Position numbers and translations under genes: made by a program. The notes under the pieces were generated by a model. That model had not been told where the DNA came from. It made no database searches and was given only the letters and a program-made list of their open reading frames with translations. Source: Adiantum capillus-veneris (Eukaryota > Streptophyta > Polypodiopsida > Polypodiales > Pteridaceae). Taken from it: DNA of 64,000 nucleotides. The stretch spans positions 14,023,446 through 14,087,445 of the forward strand of contig CM043969.1 in assembly GCA_014529385.2 (NCBI GenBank), given 5' to 3'. Below, in pieces: positions 13,577-25,565 of this stretch (positions are counted from its first letter, which is position 1; every line of letters starts with the position of its first letter).

Positions 13577-14509
13577 TGTAGGGAGACGTTGTAGCACGAC
13601 TTAATCGCAACCCACAAAAAATTATCAAATCCGTGGATCGGCAACCTGGCTAGGCCATGGAAGCACAAGCATCGGATGAATGGAATAGAGGATTCAAGAG
13701 ATCATCTCTCCATTGCAAGTAGAGATTAGCCATGGCAAATCTAACTCTAAACCTACTCTAATCACTATCAAACAACTCCTACACACATCAAGCCCACCAA
13801 AGTTCGACTTACCATAAACTACAAACTCCAAGCACACTAATGATAAGCACACGCTAATTACCACACATCAAGCACCGCACTTCATCAATAGCTACTCACA
13901 CGAAATGAGTGGTGCTAGAGTTTCATTAAACCCATCTACACACAAGCAATAGGGCACACACACTAATAACAAGATTAAGACCCAACTTAATCAACCTAAT
14001 TAGTGATGCTAAATATCACAAATCGAATGCTTATGGAAGAAGAGGAGTGGTTACTAGCAAGAAGTACATACATCTCTCAAACCTAGAATAATGAAAGAGT
14101 AATACTACTTCATGACAAGATGAGATGTAGAGAAGAAGTAGACTAATGAGAAAATAAGAATTAGATTAATTAAGAAGAGCTTACACTAATTACAATGGTT
14201 AGCACTAGCCTCTCAAGCATAGACATTAAGCTCTAGGCTAGCCCAAAGAGTGAACACTCTAGAGAGAGGGAGCTCTCAAAAGTGGATACTCAAGAATGAA
14301 GCTTCCTTTCCTAAAGGCTTCCTTTTAAGGGCTTTCACCACAATCCCTTCTTCTATGGGTTTATGCTTGAGCCCTCAAACTACCATATACAACTTTGGAA
14401 CTCCAAGTGATCCCAAGACTTTATAAAGTGTGTGGAAAATATTGTGACATCCATAGATATCTCCCGCTTGATGCATATTCCGTGTAGCATGTGTTAGCCG
14501 CTGCTAACA
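13577..14509 (-). repeat. 5' LTR of a second minus-strand gypsy element (about 933 bp)
   Basis: Plus-strand start TGTAGGGAGACG next to the PBS; proposed end CTGCTAACA at 14509. Near the inner edge it shares a motif with Element 1's LTR (AATTATCAAATCCGTGGATCGG against AATTGTCAATCCATGGGACG). A possible TATA (TATAAAG, minus) lies at 14419-14425. The proposed outer end is an 18-bp inverted repeat (TGTTAGC, CGCT, GCTAACA), so the exact boundary is uncertain. The interior to the left is short, so the element is internally deleted. Confidence 0.5.
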
Positions 14510-15268
14510 GTGAGCATTTCATTATAATAAATTCCTAATGAGAATAACAAGAGTGCTTGGGTAGAGAGAGCAACAAAAACCATAACACCTAGTTAGATAG
14601 CATGAACAATACTTCAAAAGAGAACGAAATTAAGCTATTGACAACAGTTGAGGACCGGATTTTCATGGAGCCTGTCCCCCCCCCCCCCCCGAAAAGGATT
14701 TGTATTATAGGTTTCTCCCATCAAGAGAGACATTTTACAATACAATTCTTTGTGTTCCTTCAATACTAGCTAGTGAGCTAGTGTGAGTGTGTGTGGATAA
14801 TGACTTGAGAAATCAGCCCCCTTCTCTCTTTTGATCGACCCCTCTTGCTATTTGCTCATGCTACCACCCCATTGGACATCTCCACGCTTAGCCAATAGGA
14901 TTTCAGGAGCATAAGTGATAGCCTTCTAACACGTGTCCCCATTTCCCCTTTTGTGAGAGCTTTAGGTAATTAATTAATGCAACTAAACTCTCATTGGACC
15001 CCTTTGTCTCCTGGCCAATAGGAATCAGGCAAGCCATTGGGTTGTTGAATGCTCATTGGACCCCTTGGGATATTGCCAATAGTCTTCTAGAGAGCTTCAT
15101 TCTTAGTTCTTTTATTAAGTGTTTTTAAATTAACTAAACTAGATTTACTCTAGCCTAATTTTCATTGGTCCACCTCCATGGCCATCCAATAGGATTTGAG
15201 TACACCTTGTGGGCATCTGGGCTAGGGAGCTAACCTGTGTCCCTCTTTCCCTTTGTGTAAAGGAGGCT

Positions 15269-15315
<47 letters not shown>

Positions 15316-15790
15316 CTCTCTCATCCCCTACTTGCAAGGCTCGCCTCCTCCTTTGTAGGATTTGTGAAGACTTTTTTTACACACACACAAAGCATCCAAT
15401 TTTCCTAAGCTTAGCCATTGGACACAACTTTTGATTCTTGGAACCTTAGCATTTTGGAAGTCTTAATGGGCTGAACCTTAGAGTATTTAAAGCCCATTGT
15501 TGCACCTTGCTCTTTTGCAGATGGTCCCCCCCCCTTTAAATCCCTATTTTCCCTCCTTTGGATCCCTATTGTGGCTTGTCTGCAAGATATTAGTTATTAT
15601 GACCATAAGAGCTTGGATATTATGATCATGGAGCATAATCCATTAGGGTTTAACTTGTAGGAGTACCTCTCTAGATATATAAAATAGTTAGCAACTGTAG
15701 GAGAGATGTCATCCTCTACATCAAGCAAGGGGTTATTGCGAGAGTAACTGATAGGGTATTTGAAGCATATCCAACCAAGAAACTATGGTA
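14510..15790. other. Non-coding region with CCAAT-motif cluster, poly-C and GT tracts
   Basis: No coding signal. Contains a poly-C run near 14676, a (GT)n microsatellite at about 15266-15312, and eleven CCAAT or ATTGG motifs between 14871 and 15421, many as ATTGG followed 16-22 bases later by CCAATAG. See findings. Confidence 0.5.
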
Positions 15791-15833
15791 GGATAGAATC
15801 CATGACGTACAAGGGCTTCTTTGTCAAAACATT

Positions 15834-16530
15834 TTGGCTCATAAGATGGAATTTGGGATTTCATCCAACTTCACAAGCTCATCTAGTCTATTTTCTAGAT
15901 TTATATTAAAATCCATATCATGTTCAATTGACATCCTTAGACTGAGAATTGCAATCTCCATTGGTACGACTGCCTTTGTACCATACACCATCTTGAATGA
16001 AGCCATACCCATTGTTACCTTGTGAGCTATTTGTCAAGACCACGGCATTGTTTGAAGCTTTTCATCCCAATGATATGGTTCTTTTTGAACAATCTTCATT
16101 AGAATGGACTTGATTGTTTTAATACTACTGTTAGATTGTCCATTACATCTAGACAGTAAGGTGTAGATTCATTATGCTTGATTGAAATATTTCATCCAAG
16201 ATCTAATTGTTTCATTGATAAAGTGAGTGTCTAGTCTAAAACTATGTTGATCAGACAACCAAATTGGGAGACAATGTGCTCATACAGGAAACATGTAGTC
16301 AACTTGGCGTGTTATTTGGTAATTCCTTAGCCTCAACCCACTTGCTGACATAACATGTAGCCGTTAAAATGTATCTATTCTTCCTAGGTGTAACTTACTT
16401 GAATGGAGCCATGAAGTCTTGTCCCCATTTTATAAAGACTCCTAATGGTTGTATGGGGATGAGAGGTGTCATATTCATTGTTGTTGGCCTGCCCATTCTC
16501 TGACAAATATCACACCCCCCCTGATATCAT
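15834..16530 (-). pseudogene. Integrase remnant of a Ty3/gypsy element
   Basis: The minus strand from about 16530 encodes CDICQRMGRP, then PLGVFIKWGQDFMAPFK, stop, VTPRKNRYILTATCYVSKWV and EAKELPNNT. These match the zinc-finger CxxC end and first catalytic Asp region of plant gypsy integrases (usual CDVCQRMGRP...KWGLDFVGP...RYILVATDYVTKWVEA). Further along, MASFKMVYGTKAVVPMEI at about 16008-15935 is the conserved TPF.LVYG.EAV.P block. Stops and frame changes are frequent, and the second Asp and Glu are not recognisable. Its neighbour at 17230-18490 is the gag of probably the same element; the RT is missing between them. Confidence 0.8.
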
Positions 16531-17229
16531 TCATCATACTCTGCCACACAAACCTTCAAAATCTTTTTGTTATAATGCTCCTCCAATTATGGTGAACTTT
16601 AGACTCTTGATTATCAGTGCCTTCTTATTAGCCTAGGACTAGTCCTCTTGAGATCCCCTAAACTAAAGGAAATCATAGGCATCTTGCCATTCTAGATATG
16701 GACCATGGTTGTCATATTCTAAAATAGTGCCTTCTTATTAGCATGGGACCAATCCTCCCCCAAATTGAAGGAAATAATAAACATCGTGCCATTTCTGGAT
16801 CTTGCCAATCTATTTTCATACTCTAAAACACAAACAAATCCACTGGATAATCTCTTATCGATGTTTTTGAATTTCCTTTTATACTTTAAGATAAAAAATG
16901 TGCATGGTAGTAGTCTTGCCTAGCTTGTGGAATATCGTGAACTCAAACTCCATTTATAACATCATCCATCTGATTAGCCGTGCATTTTTTGGATGGTTTT
17001 GGCCATAGATCACTCAAGCTACTTCAGTATCTTGTTAGCCAAATCCTCTACAATGTTGGTTTCCAGATTCCTTTTCTCTTTCCATTAATTGACCACCTTC
17101 ACCTTGCCCTTTGCCTTCCAAGTAGCTTGGTGTTTTTCTTATTTTTGAGCCTCTTGAGTCTGCTTCATTTCCTCATCAGGATCATTTGGTAGGTACTCAA
17201 TCACCACTCCCTTACTTCTAGTAGTGACT
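16531..17229 (-). other. Decayed spacer between gag and integrase relics, with ~110-bp duplication
   Basis: Two related stretches begin GTGCCTTCTTATTAG (about 16617 and 16727) and continue in parallel for ~75 bases, ending CATCnTGCCATT. No intact protease or RT motif is visible, so most of pol has been deleted. Confidence 0.45.
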
Positions 17230-18490
17230 TGTTTTGGGATTGGTTTTATTGGCTTTTCTTCGGTCCCTTTTGGTTTCACACTATCAAGACATTGGGCTGC
17301 AAAATGACCATACTTCTCACAAGTGTAGTAAATTAATTTCTATGCAGGGAATCATCTCTACCTTGCCCTCGTCCATTAACCCCCTGATATCTTTCTCTTA
17401 CAAGTCTAGTATTGGTATTGGCCTCATTCTCTCTAGAACTAGATTCTCCATCTATCTTTGCCATCTCTAGGTTTGTTAACACAATCATAGACAAATCCTT
17501 CCCCTTCTTGAAATGATTTATCCTGGTTTTTCAATTATTCCAAAATTTTCCAAATGCCTTATATTATGTACATTGAGAGCATTTATTAGACCTATGATCT
17601 TTGGATCTGCATTTAGAACAACACATCTCAACCTTACCTACTGAAGATATGGTCTTCCACATATCCATGATCTGCTTTGGCATTGCCTTGATACTTCTTA
17701 TCCACAACACTTCCTTCTTCCCTTTGACCTAACCATATGAGATGTTATCAGATGAACTGGAGCTAGAGCTAGATTCCAGATCCTCAATCATTGTTTCATT
17801 GTCATTGGAGCCTCTTTGGCCCTTATGGACTCTTTCTTTCTTGCCTATTTCTCTAGCTTCAGTTCTCTTTGGAGCACATTTTTGAACTTCTTCATCAGCT
17901 CTAGAACCTCCTATTCCCTAATCTTTTTACTTTTGAAACCACTGAGAAACCAGGCATGTATTCTTTTATTTGAGGGAGGCTCATTCAACTATCTAGTCAG
18001 CTCCTTGATCATTTCTACATATTTCCTGATTGAAAGAATCCCTTGCTTGATTTTATCCAGCCCACATAGTATCTCTCATCACCTCTAGTATTGGTATATT
18101 CTAGACAAAAATCTTGATCAGCTTGCTATATTTTCTTAGCTCACATGCTGGATAGTGGTCATACCACTTTTGTTATGCATCCTTCAAGGTCTGTGGGAAG
18201 TATTCTTTCCACTCATCTTTGTTATTATCTTTTAGCTCAGGATATTGCTCAAATGTTTAGATATGAACTTCAGAATCATTATTTTTCCCGCCCTTGCAGA
18301 TTGAGAAAGCAACCTTCAAATCAGTTGAATGTTTAGAGTTTCTGGTTTGATGATGACATGTGTCATGGTCATCATGCTTGTATTTGTCCTTTGAAGATGA
18401 CTTTTGCTCTTTGATCAGGTGCTTGTCGTAATGGTCCATGTATGCATCCCACTTATTGTTATTGTCAATTTTAGTAATTGTGTCCAACTC
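17230..18490 (-). pseudogene. gag remnant of a Ty3/gypsy element
   Basis: The minus strand encodes a zinc-knuckle end (CEKYGHFAAQCLDS) near 17320-17280 followed by a Lys/Pro/Glu-rich stretch. Upstream near 18220-18030, fragments such as DEWKEYFPQTLKD, QKWYDHYPA and EICRNDQG resemble the retrotransposon gag core (FP.TL...QWY..L..). Frames change and stops are common. Orientation agrees with the integrase relic at 15834-16530, so these are probably two ends of one dead element. Confidence 0.6.
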
Positions 18491-19929
18491 ATGATTCTTT
18501 TTAGATTTCTCATGTGCTAATCTATGATTCCATCTACTCTCATCCCCTTAGTCTAATCCCTAACTTTGCCCGTATCATTCATCTGAGATCCAAGTAGTCG
18601 AGAGCACCTCTCTGCCCTCTTAATGTCATCTCCTAGACTAAGCTAAATACTTAGAAACCCCAAGTTCCTTAGCTTCCCTCTAGTCAAGGTGCACATCCAT
18701 ATTTTTCCCAAGATCAAATTCCATGCCAAAGCCTCACTCTGACTTCTCAGCCACATTGTGCTAGCATGATCTTGCTCCTCCATGAACTTTTGGTCAGTCT
18801 CCTTCCATGTATGACTCTTATGTTGAACTGTTGCTAACCCCAATTCCAACTTGGAGATAGGTTCTCTGTCAAGATATTTAGCTCATCACCATGATCCCAC
18901 AATCAAACGATTTGTTCATTTCTGACAGCTATTCCAAGTTAGATACTTGAAGATATTCAGATCAGATTAGCTATTTAGATTTCAAGTTGAGACTTCAGAT
19001 AATAGATAATCTAGATAACTATTGAAATGGAAACATGAAGATAAGAGACTGGAACTAATATGTACTCAGATATTAAAAATTATACAATAGGCATCAAATA
19101 GAGCCACGAAAGAGCTAATTGATGATCAGAGAACATGCTTAAAAACTACAAAAAGAGTACGTCTAGACTCCAAAATGACTAGCCCATGAAATGAAGTAAT
19201 GGGTTTTATTTACAGGTACCCAAACTAGGCTCTACCTGATTGTACTTTGTGTAGTTGTTGTGATAAATCTATTTGGCAATACTGGTGTCCGACAAGGGCA
19301 TGATCCCACCATCTACATACTATATGAAAGGTGTGTCTGTCTCCCATAGAGTGTGTGGACTCATGCCATGTTGAGGGAGGGATTTGTCTTTTTGGGACAC
19401 TCAAAATATTTTATTTTGTTGCTACTTTTATCTATGGATCATGTATATCTTTGCCACAAGATTTTTGGTGGTAACTATGTGACTATATGGTTGGCATGTG
19501 ATTATATGACTATGGTTGACATGTGTCTATGTTGGTTTGGGAGTTATTATGAGACCACCATGTGTGACTGTAGAGGTACTCGGCATGTGACTATGTTTGT
19601 CTATTCTGCGCTATGATATATTTGTCTTAAAGTCTATGTGGATCCCCAAAGTGAGTGAACGTTGAGAAAGACAATCTTGTACAAATGCAACTCTGGCAAA
19701 CAATTTGTAGGAGATTGCATGCATACACTAGTTCCATTTCTTCTTCTTTTTGTTTTTGAAAAACTCACAATTGTAATTGTATTATCAGCCTCAAGTTTGG
19801 GCCAAGCATTGAGGGACAAAGGGCTACATCCGAGCTTAGTTACAAGTACCTAGTAGCTTACTATTGCGAACAGCCCAATCCTTTACCAGTACAAGAGGTC
19901 CTTCAAGGTAGCGACGCTCGTAGTGCGAC
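18491..19929. other. No identifiable gene
   Basis: I see only short unrelated open frames. A TCTnTCTATTTG-like LTR or PBS signal was looked for and not found. Near 19767 the phrase CTCACAATTGT recurs at 63522, hinting at a shared LINE or dispersed repeat end. Confidence 0.4.
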
Positions 19930-20131
19930 GCTCAGATAGGAAAAAGCCCAGTGTTCGCTATAGGTGTCACTATATAACAAAGAATATAGAGACACTTATA
20001 GCGACGCTCATAGAGACGCTTATAGAGACGCTCATAGGGACGTCGACCCTGTAAAAGTAATTTGAGGACATCAAAAACTCAGATCTATAGATCTGAATTT
20101 TGGCGTTCTCTGCACAATAGGTATACCTGGC

Positions 20132-20191
<60 letters not shown>

Positions 20192-20274
20192 ACTCACACA
20201 CACACACACACACACACACAAGGAGAGGAGGGAGAGCCAGGTATGCTCCCTCCCTCTCCTCTCTCTTATGTTCC

Positions 20275-20315
<41 letters not shown>

Positions 20316-20317
20316 GT

Positions 20318-20382
<65 letters not shown>

Positions 20383-20424
20383 TACACACACATTCATAAA
20401 CAAAGAACACACACACACACACAC

Positions 20425-20460
<36 letters not shown>

Positions 20461-20844
20461 AGAAAGTAGAGAGAGACAGAGAGATAAAGAAATGAAATGA
20501 AATGATATATTTAACATCTTCAAAATGCCAAAATGACTTATGAGACCAATCCGATAAACTCCTTGTGGATCTAATCTAATGTCTAGGTACAAACATAAAA
20601 GTGATGTAAAATGGAAGACTAAAATCATCATCATCTTCATCAATTTCCAACATTGGACATTCTCTGAGAAAGTAGTACATTGGTCGGTGAAGAGATTCAC
20701 CAATGTCCACCTTTGTAAATAGACGTAATGGACATATCCCATATCATGCTAGAGTAGTCTTGATCCTCTGATGGAGCCTCGATTGATGTCATGGATGTCT
20801 AGCTGTCTCGAGCTCAATGGCTCTTTCAACTAATATATCTTTAG

Positions 20845-20880
<36 letters not shown>
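19930..20880 (+). mobile_element. Left subterminal region of an outer CACTA-like element
   Basis: 19930-20045 holds repeats of the type GCGACGCTCATAGAGACGC, also seen at 61795-62060. After a microsatellite block the sequence matches the inner CACTA element: GAAATGAAATGAAATG.TATATT.AAC.TCTTC at 20492 and at 26120, then GATCCTCTGATG.AGCCTC at 20761 and 26412. A possible terminus CACTATATAAC begins at 19968, but it is not a good match to the other CACTA ends, so the boundary is uncertain. Confidence 0.55.
20132..20466. repeat. Complex (CT)n/(CA)n/(GT)n/(GA)n microsatellite block
   Basis: Consecutive runs of CT, CA, CT, CA, GT, GA, CA and GA with short interruptions. The symmetric CT..CA/GT..GA order makes long self-complementary stretches, for example CACACGTGTG near 20315. 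All long open frames here are artefacts. Confidence 0.95.
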
Positions 20881-20882
<2 letters not shown>

Positions 20883-21062
20883 AATTATCGTGCACGGAGG
20901 TTATATATGACCCATGAGAACAAAAACACACCATTACAACAATTGCTTCTCAGTGCGGGCTGATACATATTAGTTAAGGACTAAGGGTCCATCAAGAGGG
21001 TGGACTAGGGAAAAAGAGAGAACAAAAACCTAAGGGTCGGCTGAGGGGACAACCGGTTTGGG

Positions 21063-21770
21063 ATTTTAGAATTCCTGGGTGATTGCTTTGCCACATTGGT
21101 AGATTGCCCATTTGCCTTGCTTGCATGCTTCGTGCATTTTCTTGAGCTTGCTTGCTTTACTCTTGAGTTGATTCATGGTCCATTCTTCTGCATTCCAAAG
21201 CTTTTTTCCCTTGAGAAGTCGAGATTGACATAGAAACTTCATACGCTCATCTTTGTCCTTGAAAGTGAGCATGCAATTCTCGGGTGGCACATGTCTATGT
21301 GTATGGTTGATCCAAGCAACAGTTTTGGGCTTGATGTAGATAGGTTGAAGAATGTCGTTGAGCTTGGTGATGTCTTCCTAAAGGGTGTCCTCCATGGTTC
21401 ACCACGATAAGTGTAGCCCCCCAATGCTAACCTTGAGACCAAGATATTCTTGTAGGCAGAATTCTTGTAGATCCGCCTATATCTTGGTGTCAATCTTCTT
21501 ATGTGTTGCTTCATGTGATTCTTTCTCTACTGCCGCTTCGACTGCGTGTTATTTTTCAAGCAAAGCTTGGTTCTCTTCTTCCTTCGCATCTTCAATCTTT
21601 TGTAAACGTTCTTTGAGTCTTTCATTCTCCCTGATGAGTTCTTGAATATGAGCCTCAAGGGCTTTGATTCGTGCTTCTTGGCGGGGTCCTTCCTTAGTGC
21701 CACTGCCACCGCAAGAAAGCTCTTGCGTGCAACATGGGTACCAAAGGACGACATCAGGCTATAGAAGGGA
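21063..21770 (-). pseudogene. Decayed coiled-coil protein gene, unknown family
   Basis: Read on the minus strand from about 21720 the frame is rich in helical Glu/Lys/Leu heptads (ALEAHIQELIRENERLKERL), then breaks, resumes with KESHEATHKKIDTK and DLQEFCLQEYLGLKVSIGGL, has two stops, and ends in a longer open stretch containing TFKDKDERMKFLCQ, LLKGKKLWNAEEWT and KMHEACKQGKWAIYQ before a TAA at 21066. A coiled coil followed by a small basic domain of this layout is reminiscent of ORF1 proteins of some non-LTR elements, but I cannot confirm it. The position inside a CACTA-like element suggests a captured or element-borne gene. Confidence 0.4.
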
Positions 21771-21928
21771 ATTCCTATTGTTGAAACACATAGTGGTGCA
21801 TGAGATCAAGGGCTTATTTTGATTTAATTTTTTTGGAGTGGAACCATTGCCATGCACTCTGTCGGCAGGATTACAAAGAAATGATGTTTTTCGAGGAGCA
21901 GAGATGGAGCTTAGTTTTTGACGGGCTG

Positions 21929-21930
<2 letters not shown>

Positions 21931-21986
<56 letters not shown>
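21931..21986. repeat. (GA)n microsatellite at the left edge of the satellite array
   Basis: Uninterrupted GA run of about 55 bases ending directly at the first satellite monomer (GGTTTGGGCAAG). The right edge of the array also runs into a dinucleotide tract, (CT)n. Confidence 0.95.
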
Positions 21987-21988
<2 letters not shown>

Positions 21989-24900
21989 TTGGGCAAGTGT
22001 TGAAGCCGTTTCAGAAGTCCGTTTGCGTTTTTCGTAGAAAAAGACAAATGAACTTCAAAAACGGGTTTTGTTTTTGGCGTTTCTTCTTGCGATTTTGCCT
22101 ACAGCTTGCCATACACGCTCTTGACATTGCTTAAAGCTACCTAATCAACTATGGATGGTTTGGAAAAGCGCACAAGCCGTTTCCGAACTCCGTTTGCGTT
22201 TTTTCGTAGAAAAACACGAACGGACTTCAAAAACATCTTGTGTATTTGGCATTTCTTCTTGTGGTTTTGCCTACGGCTTTCCATATGCGTTATTGACTTT
22301 GCCTAAATCTCACATAATCAACAGATGGTTTGGGCAAGTGTTGAAGCCGTTTTCGAATCCGTTTGCATTTTTTCGTAGAAAAACGCGAACAGACTTCAAA
22401 AACAGCTTATATATTTAGTGTTTCTTCTTGTGGTTTTGTCTACGGCTTGCCATACATGCTTTGACTTTTCCTAAACCTTACCTTATCAACTATGGATGGT
22501 TTGGGCAAGTGCACAAGCCATCTCCGAAGTCCGTTTGCGTTTTTCCGTAGAAAAACGCGAATGGACTTCAGAAACGGCTTGTATATTTGGTGTTTCTGCT
22601 TGCAGATTTGTCTACGGCTTGTCATACGCGCTCTTGACTTTTCCTAAAGCTTACCCAATCAACTATGGATGGTTTGGGCTAGCACACAAGCCATTTCCGA
22701 AGTTCGCAAAAAAACGCAAACGGACTTCAGAAACGGCTTGTATATTTGTCGTTTCTTCTTGCGGTTTTCCTTACGACTTGCCATACATGCTATTGACTTT
22801 GCCTAAAGCTTACCTAATGAACTATGGATAGTTTGGGCAAGTGTTGAAGTCGTTTCCTAAGTCCGTTTGCGTTTTTCCGTAGAAAAATGCAAAAGGACTT
22901 CAGAAACGGCTTTGTGTTTGGCATTTCTTCTTGCGATTTTATTCCGGCTTGACATACGCGCTCTTGACATTTCCTAAAACTTACATAAGCAACTGTGGAT
23001 GGTTTGGGCAAGCGCACAAGCCGTGTCTGAAGTCGGTTTGCGTTTTTCTGTAGAAAAACACAAACGGACTTCAGAAACGTCTTTTGTATTTAGCGTTTCT
23101 TCTTGCGGTTTTGTCTATTGTTTTCTATACATGCTATTGACTTTTTCTAAAGCTTACCTAATCAACTATGGATGGTTTGGACAAGTGGTGAAGCGGTTTA
23201 CTAACTCTGTTTGCGTTATTCCGTAGAAAAACGCAAACGGACTTCAAAAACGGCTTTTGTGTTTGGCGTTTCTTCTTGCGGTTTTACCTATGGCTTGCCA
23301 TACTTGCTCTTGACATTGACTAAAGCTTACCTAATCAAATATGGTTGATGGTTTAGGCAAGCACACAAGCCGTTTACGAAGTTCGTTTGCATTTTTTCGT
23401 AGAAAAACACGAACGAACTTTAGAAATGGCTTCTGTATTTAATGTTTCTTCTTGCGATTTTGCCTACGGCTTGTCATACACGCTATTTATATTGCTTAAA
23501 TCTTACATAATCAACTATGGATGGTTTGGATAAGCGCACAAGCCGTTTTCAAAGTCTGTTTGCGTTTTTCCGTAGAAAAACGTGAACGGACTTCAGAAAC
23601 GGCTTGTATACTTGGCGTTTCTTCTTACGATTTTATCTATGGCTTGCCATATGCGCTCTTGAATTTTCATAAATCTTACCTAATCAACTATGGATGGTTT
23701 GGGCAAGCGCACAAGCCGTTTTCGAAATCTGTTTGCGTTTTTTCGTTAAAAAACGCAAACGAACTTTAGAAACAGCTTGTATATTTGGTGTTTCTTCTTG
23801 CGGTTTTGCTTACGGCTTGCCATACGCGCTCCTGTCATTTCCTAAAGCTTACCTAATCAACTATGGATGGTTTGGACAAGCACACAAGCCGCTTTCGAAG
23901 TCCGTTTGCGTTTTTTCATAGAAAACGCGAACAGACTTCAGAAACGGCTTGTGTATTTGGCGTTTCTTGCGATTTTGCCTACAGCTTACCATATGCGCTC
24001 TTAATATTTCCTAAAGCTTATCTAATCAACTATGGATGGTTTGGGCAAGTGTTGAATCCGTTTCTGAAGTCCGTTTGGGTTTTTTCGTAGAAAAATGCGG
24101 ACTTCAAAAACGTTTTATATATTTGACATTTCTTCTTGCAATTTTTTATACGGCTTGCCATGCGCGCTCTTGACTTTGCCTAAAGCTTACTTAATCAACT
24201 ATGGATGTTTTGGTAAGCACACAAGCCAATTTCGAAGTCCATTTGCATTTTTTTTGTAAAAAAACGCGAACGGACTTCAGAAACGGATTGTATATTTGGC
24301 GTTTCTTCTTGCGGTTTTGTCTATAGGTTGCCATACACGCTCTTGACTTTGTCTAAAGTTTACCTAATCAATTATAGATGGTTTGGGAAATCACACAAGC
24401 CATTTCCGAAGTCCGTTTGTGTTTTCCTGCAAAAAAAGCAAACGGACTTCAGAAACGGCTTGTATATTTGGTGTTTCTTCTTACGGTTTTGCCTACGAAT
24501 TTCCATACGTGCTATTGACTTTAAGTTAATCTTACCTAATCAACTTTGGATGGTTTGGATAAGCGCACAGCTTGTGTGTTTGGCGTTTCTTCTTGCGGTT
24601 TTACCAACGGCTTGACATATGCACTCTTGATATTGCCTAAAGCTTACCTAATCAACTATGGATGGTTTGGACAAGCGTACAAGCTGTTTTTGAAGTCCGT
24701 TTGCGTTTTTTCGTAGAAAAACGCAAACGGACTTCAGAAACGGCTTGTGTATTTGACATTTCTTCTTGCGGTTTTACCTATTGTTTTCCATACGCACTAT
24801 TGAATTTGCTTAAAGCTTACCTAATCAACTATGGATGGTTTGGGTAAGTGTTGAAGCCGTTTCCTAAGCTCGTTTGCGTTTTTCCGTAGAAAAACGTAAA

Positions 24901-25565
24901 CGGACTTCAGAAACGGCTTGTCTGTTTGGCGTTTTTTCTTGCGGTTTTGCCTATGGCTTTCCATACGGGCTCTTGATATTGCCTAAAGCTTACCTAATCA
25001 AATATGGATGGTTTAGGCAAGCGCACAAGCCATTTACAAAGTTCGTTTGCATTTTTTCATAGAAAAACGCGAACGAACTTCAGAAACGGCTTCTGTATAT
25101 AACGTTTCTTCTTGCGATTTTGTCTACGGCTTGCCATACGCGCTCTTGACATTGCTTAAAGCTTATCTAATCAACTATGGATGGTTTGGGAAAGCGCACA
25201 AGCCGTTTTCGAAGTTCGTTTGCGTTTTTCTGTAGAAAAATACGAAAGGACTTCAGAAACGGCTTATATATTTTTGGCGTTTCTACTTATGGTTTTGTCT
25301 ATGGCCTACCATACGTGCTCTTGACTTTGCATAAAGCTTACATAATCAACTATGGATGTTTTGGACAAGCGCACAAGCCATTTCTGAAGTCCGTTTACGT
25401 TTTTTCGTTAAAAAACGCGAACGCGCTTCAGAAACGACTTGTATATTAGGCGTTTCTTCTTGTGGTTTTGCTTACGGCTTGCCATACGTGCTTTTGATAT
25501 TGCCTAAATCTTACCTAATCAAATATGGATGGTTTGGGCAAGCGCACAAGCTGTTTCCGAAGTCT
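21987..25565 (+). repeat. 172-bp tandem satellite with a hairpin in each monomer (~21 units)
   Basis: Monomer starts (GGTTTGG) lie near 21988, 22153, 22324, 22497, 22669, 22830, 23000, 23172, 23351, 23523, 23695, 23868, 24036, 24207, 24377, 24549, 24664, 24837, 25012, 25184, 25357 and 25531, so most steps are 170-175 bp. Each unit contains AAGCCGTTTCnGAAGTCCG and its complement CGGACTTCnGAAACGGCTT flanking GTTTGCGTTTTTC-CGTA-GAAAAACGCRAAC: a stem of about 31 bp with a 4-base loop. The array is interrupted at 25565 by nested insertions and continues at 59888. Repeated MVWASAQA-like frames are artefacts of the repeat. Confidence 0.95.

Noticed and set aside
19968-19978. Left CACTA terminus CACTATATAAC
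   Set aside because: Poor match to other CACTA ends and no TAC duplication partner; left as uncertain.
20062-20742. Open frames rich in Ser-Leu, Thr-His, Arg-Glu
   Set aside because: Produced by dinucleotide microsatellites; same for 11757-12107, 25631-27062, 29376-29790, 36856-37174 and 60024-60362.
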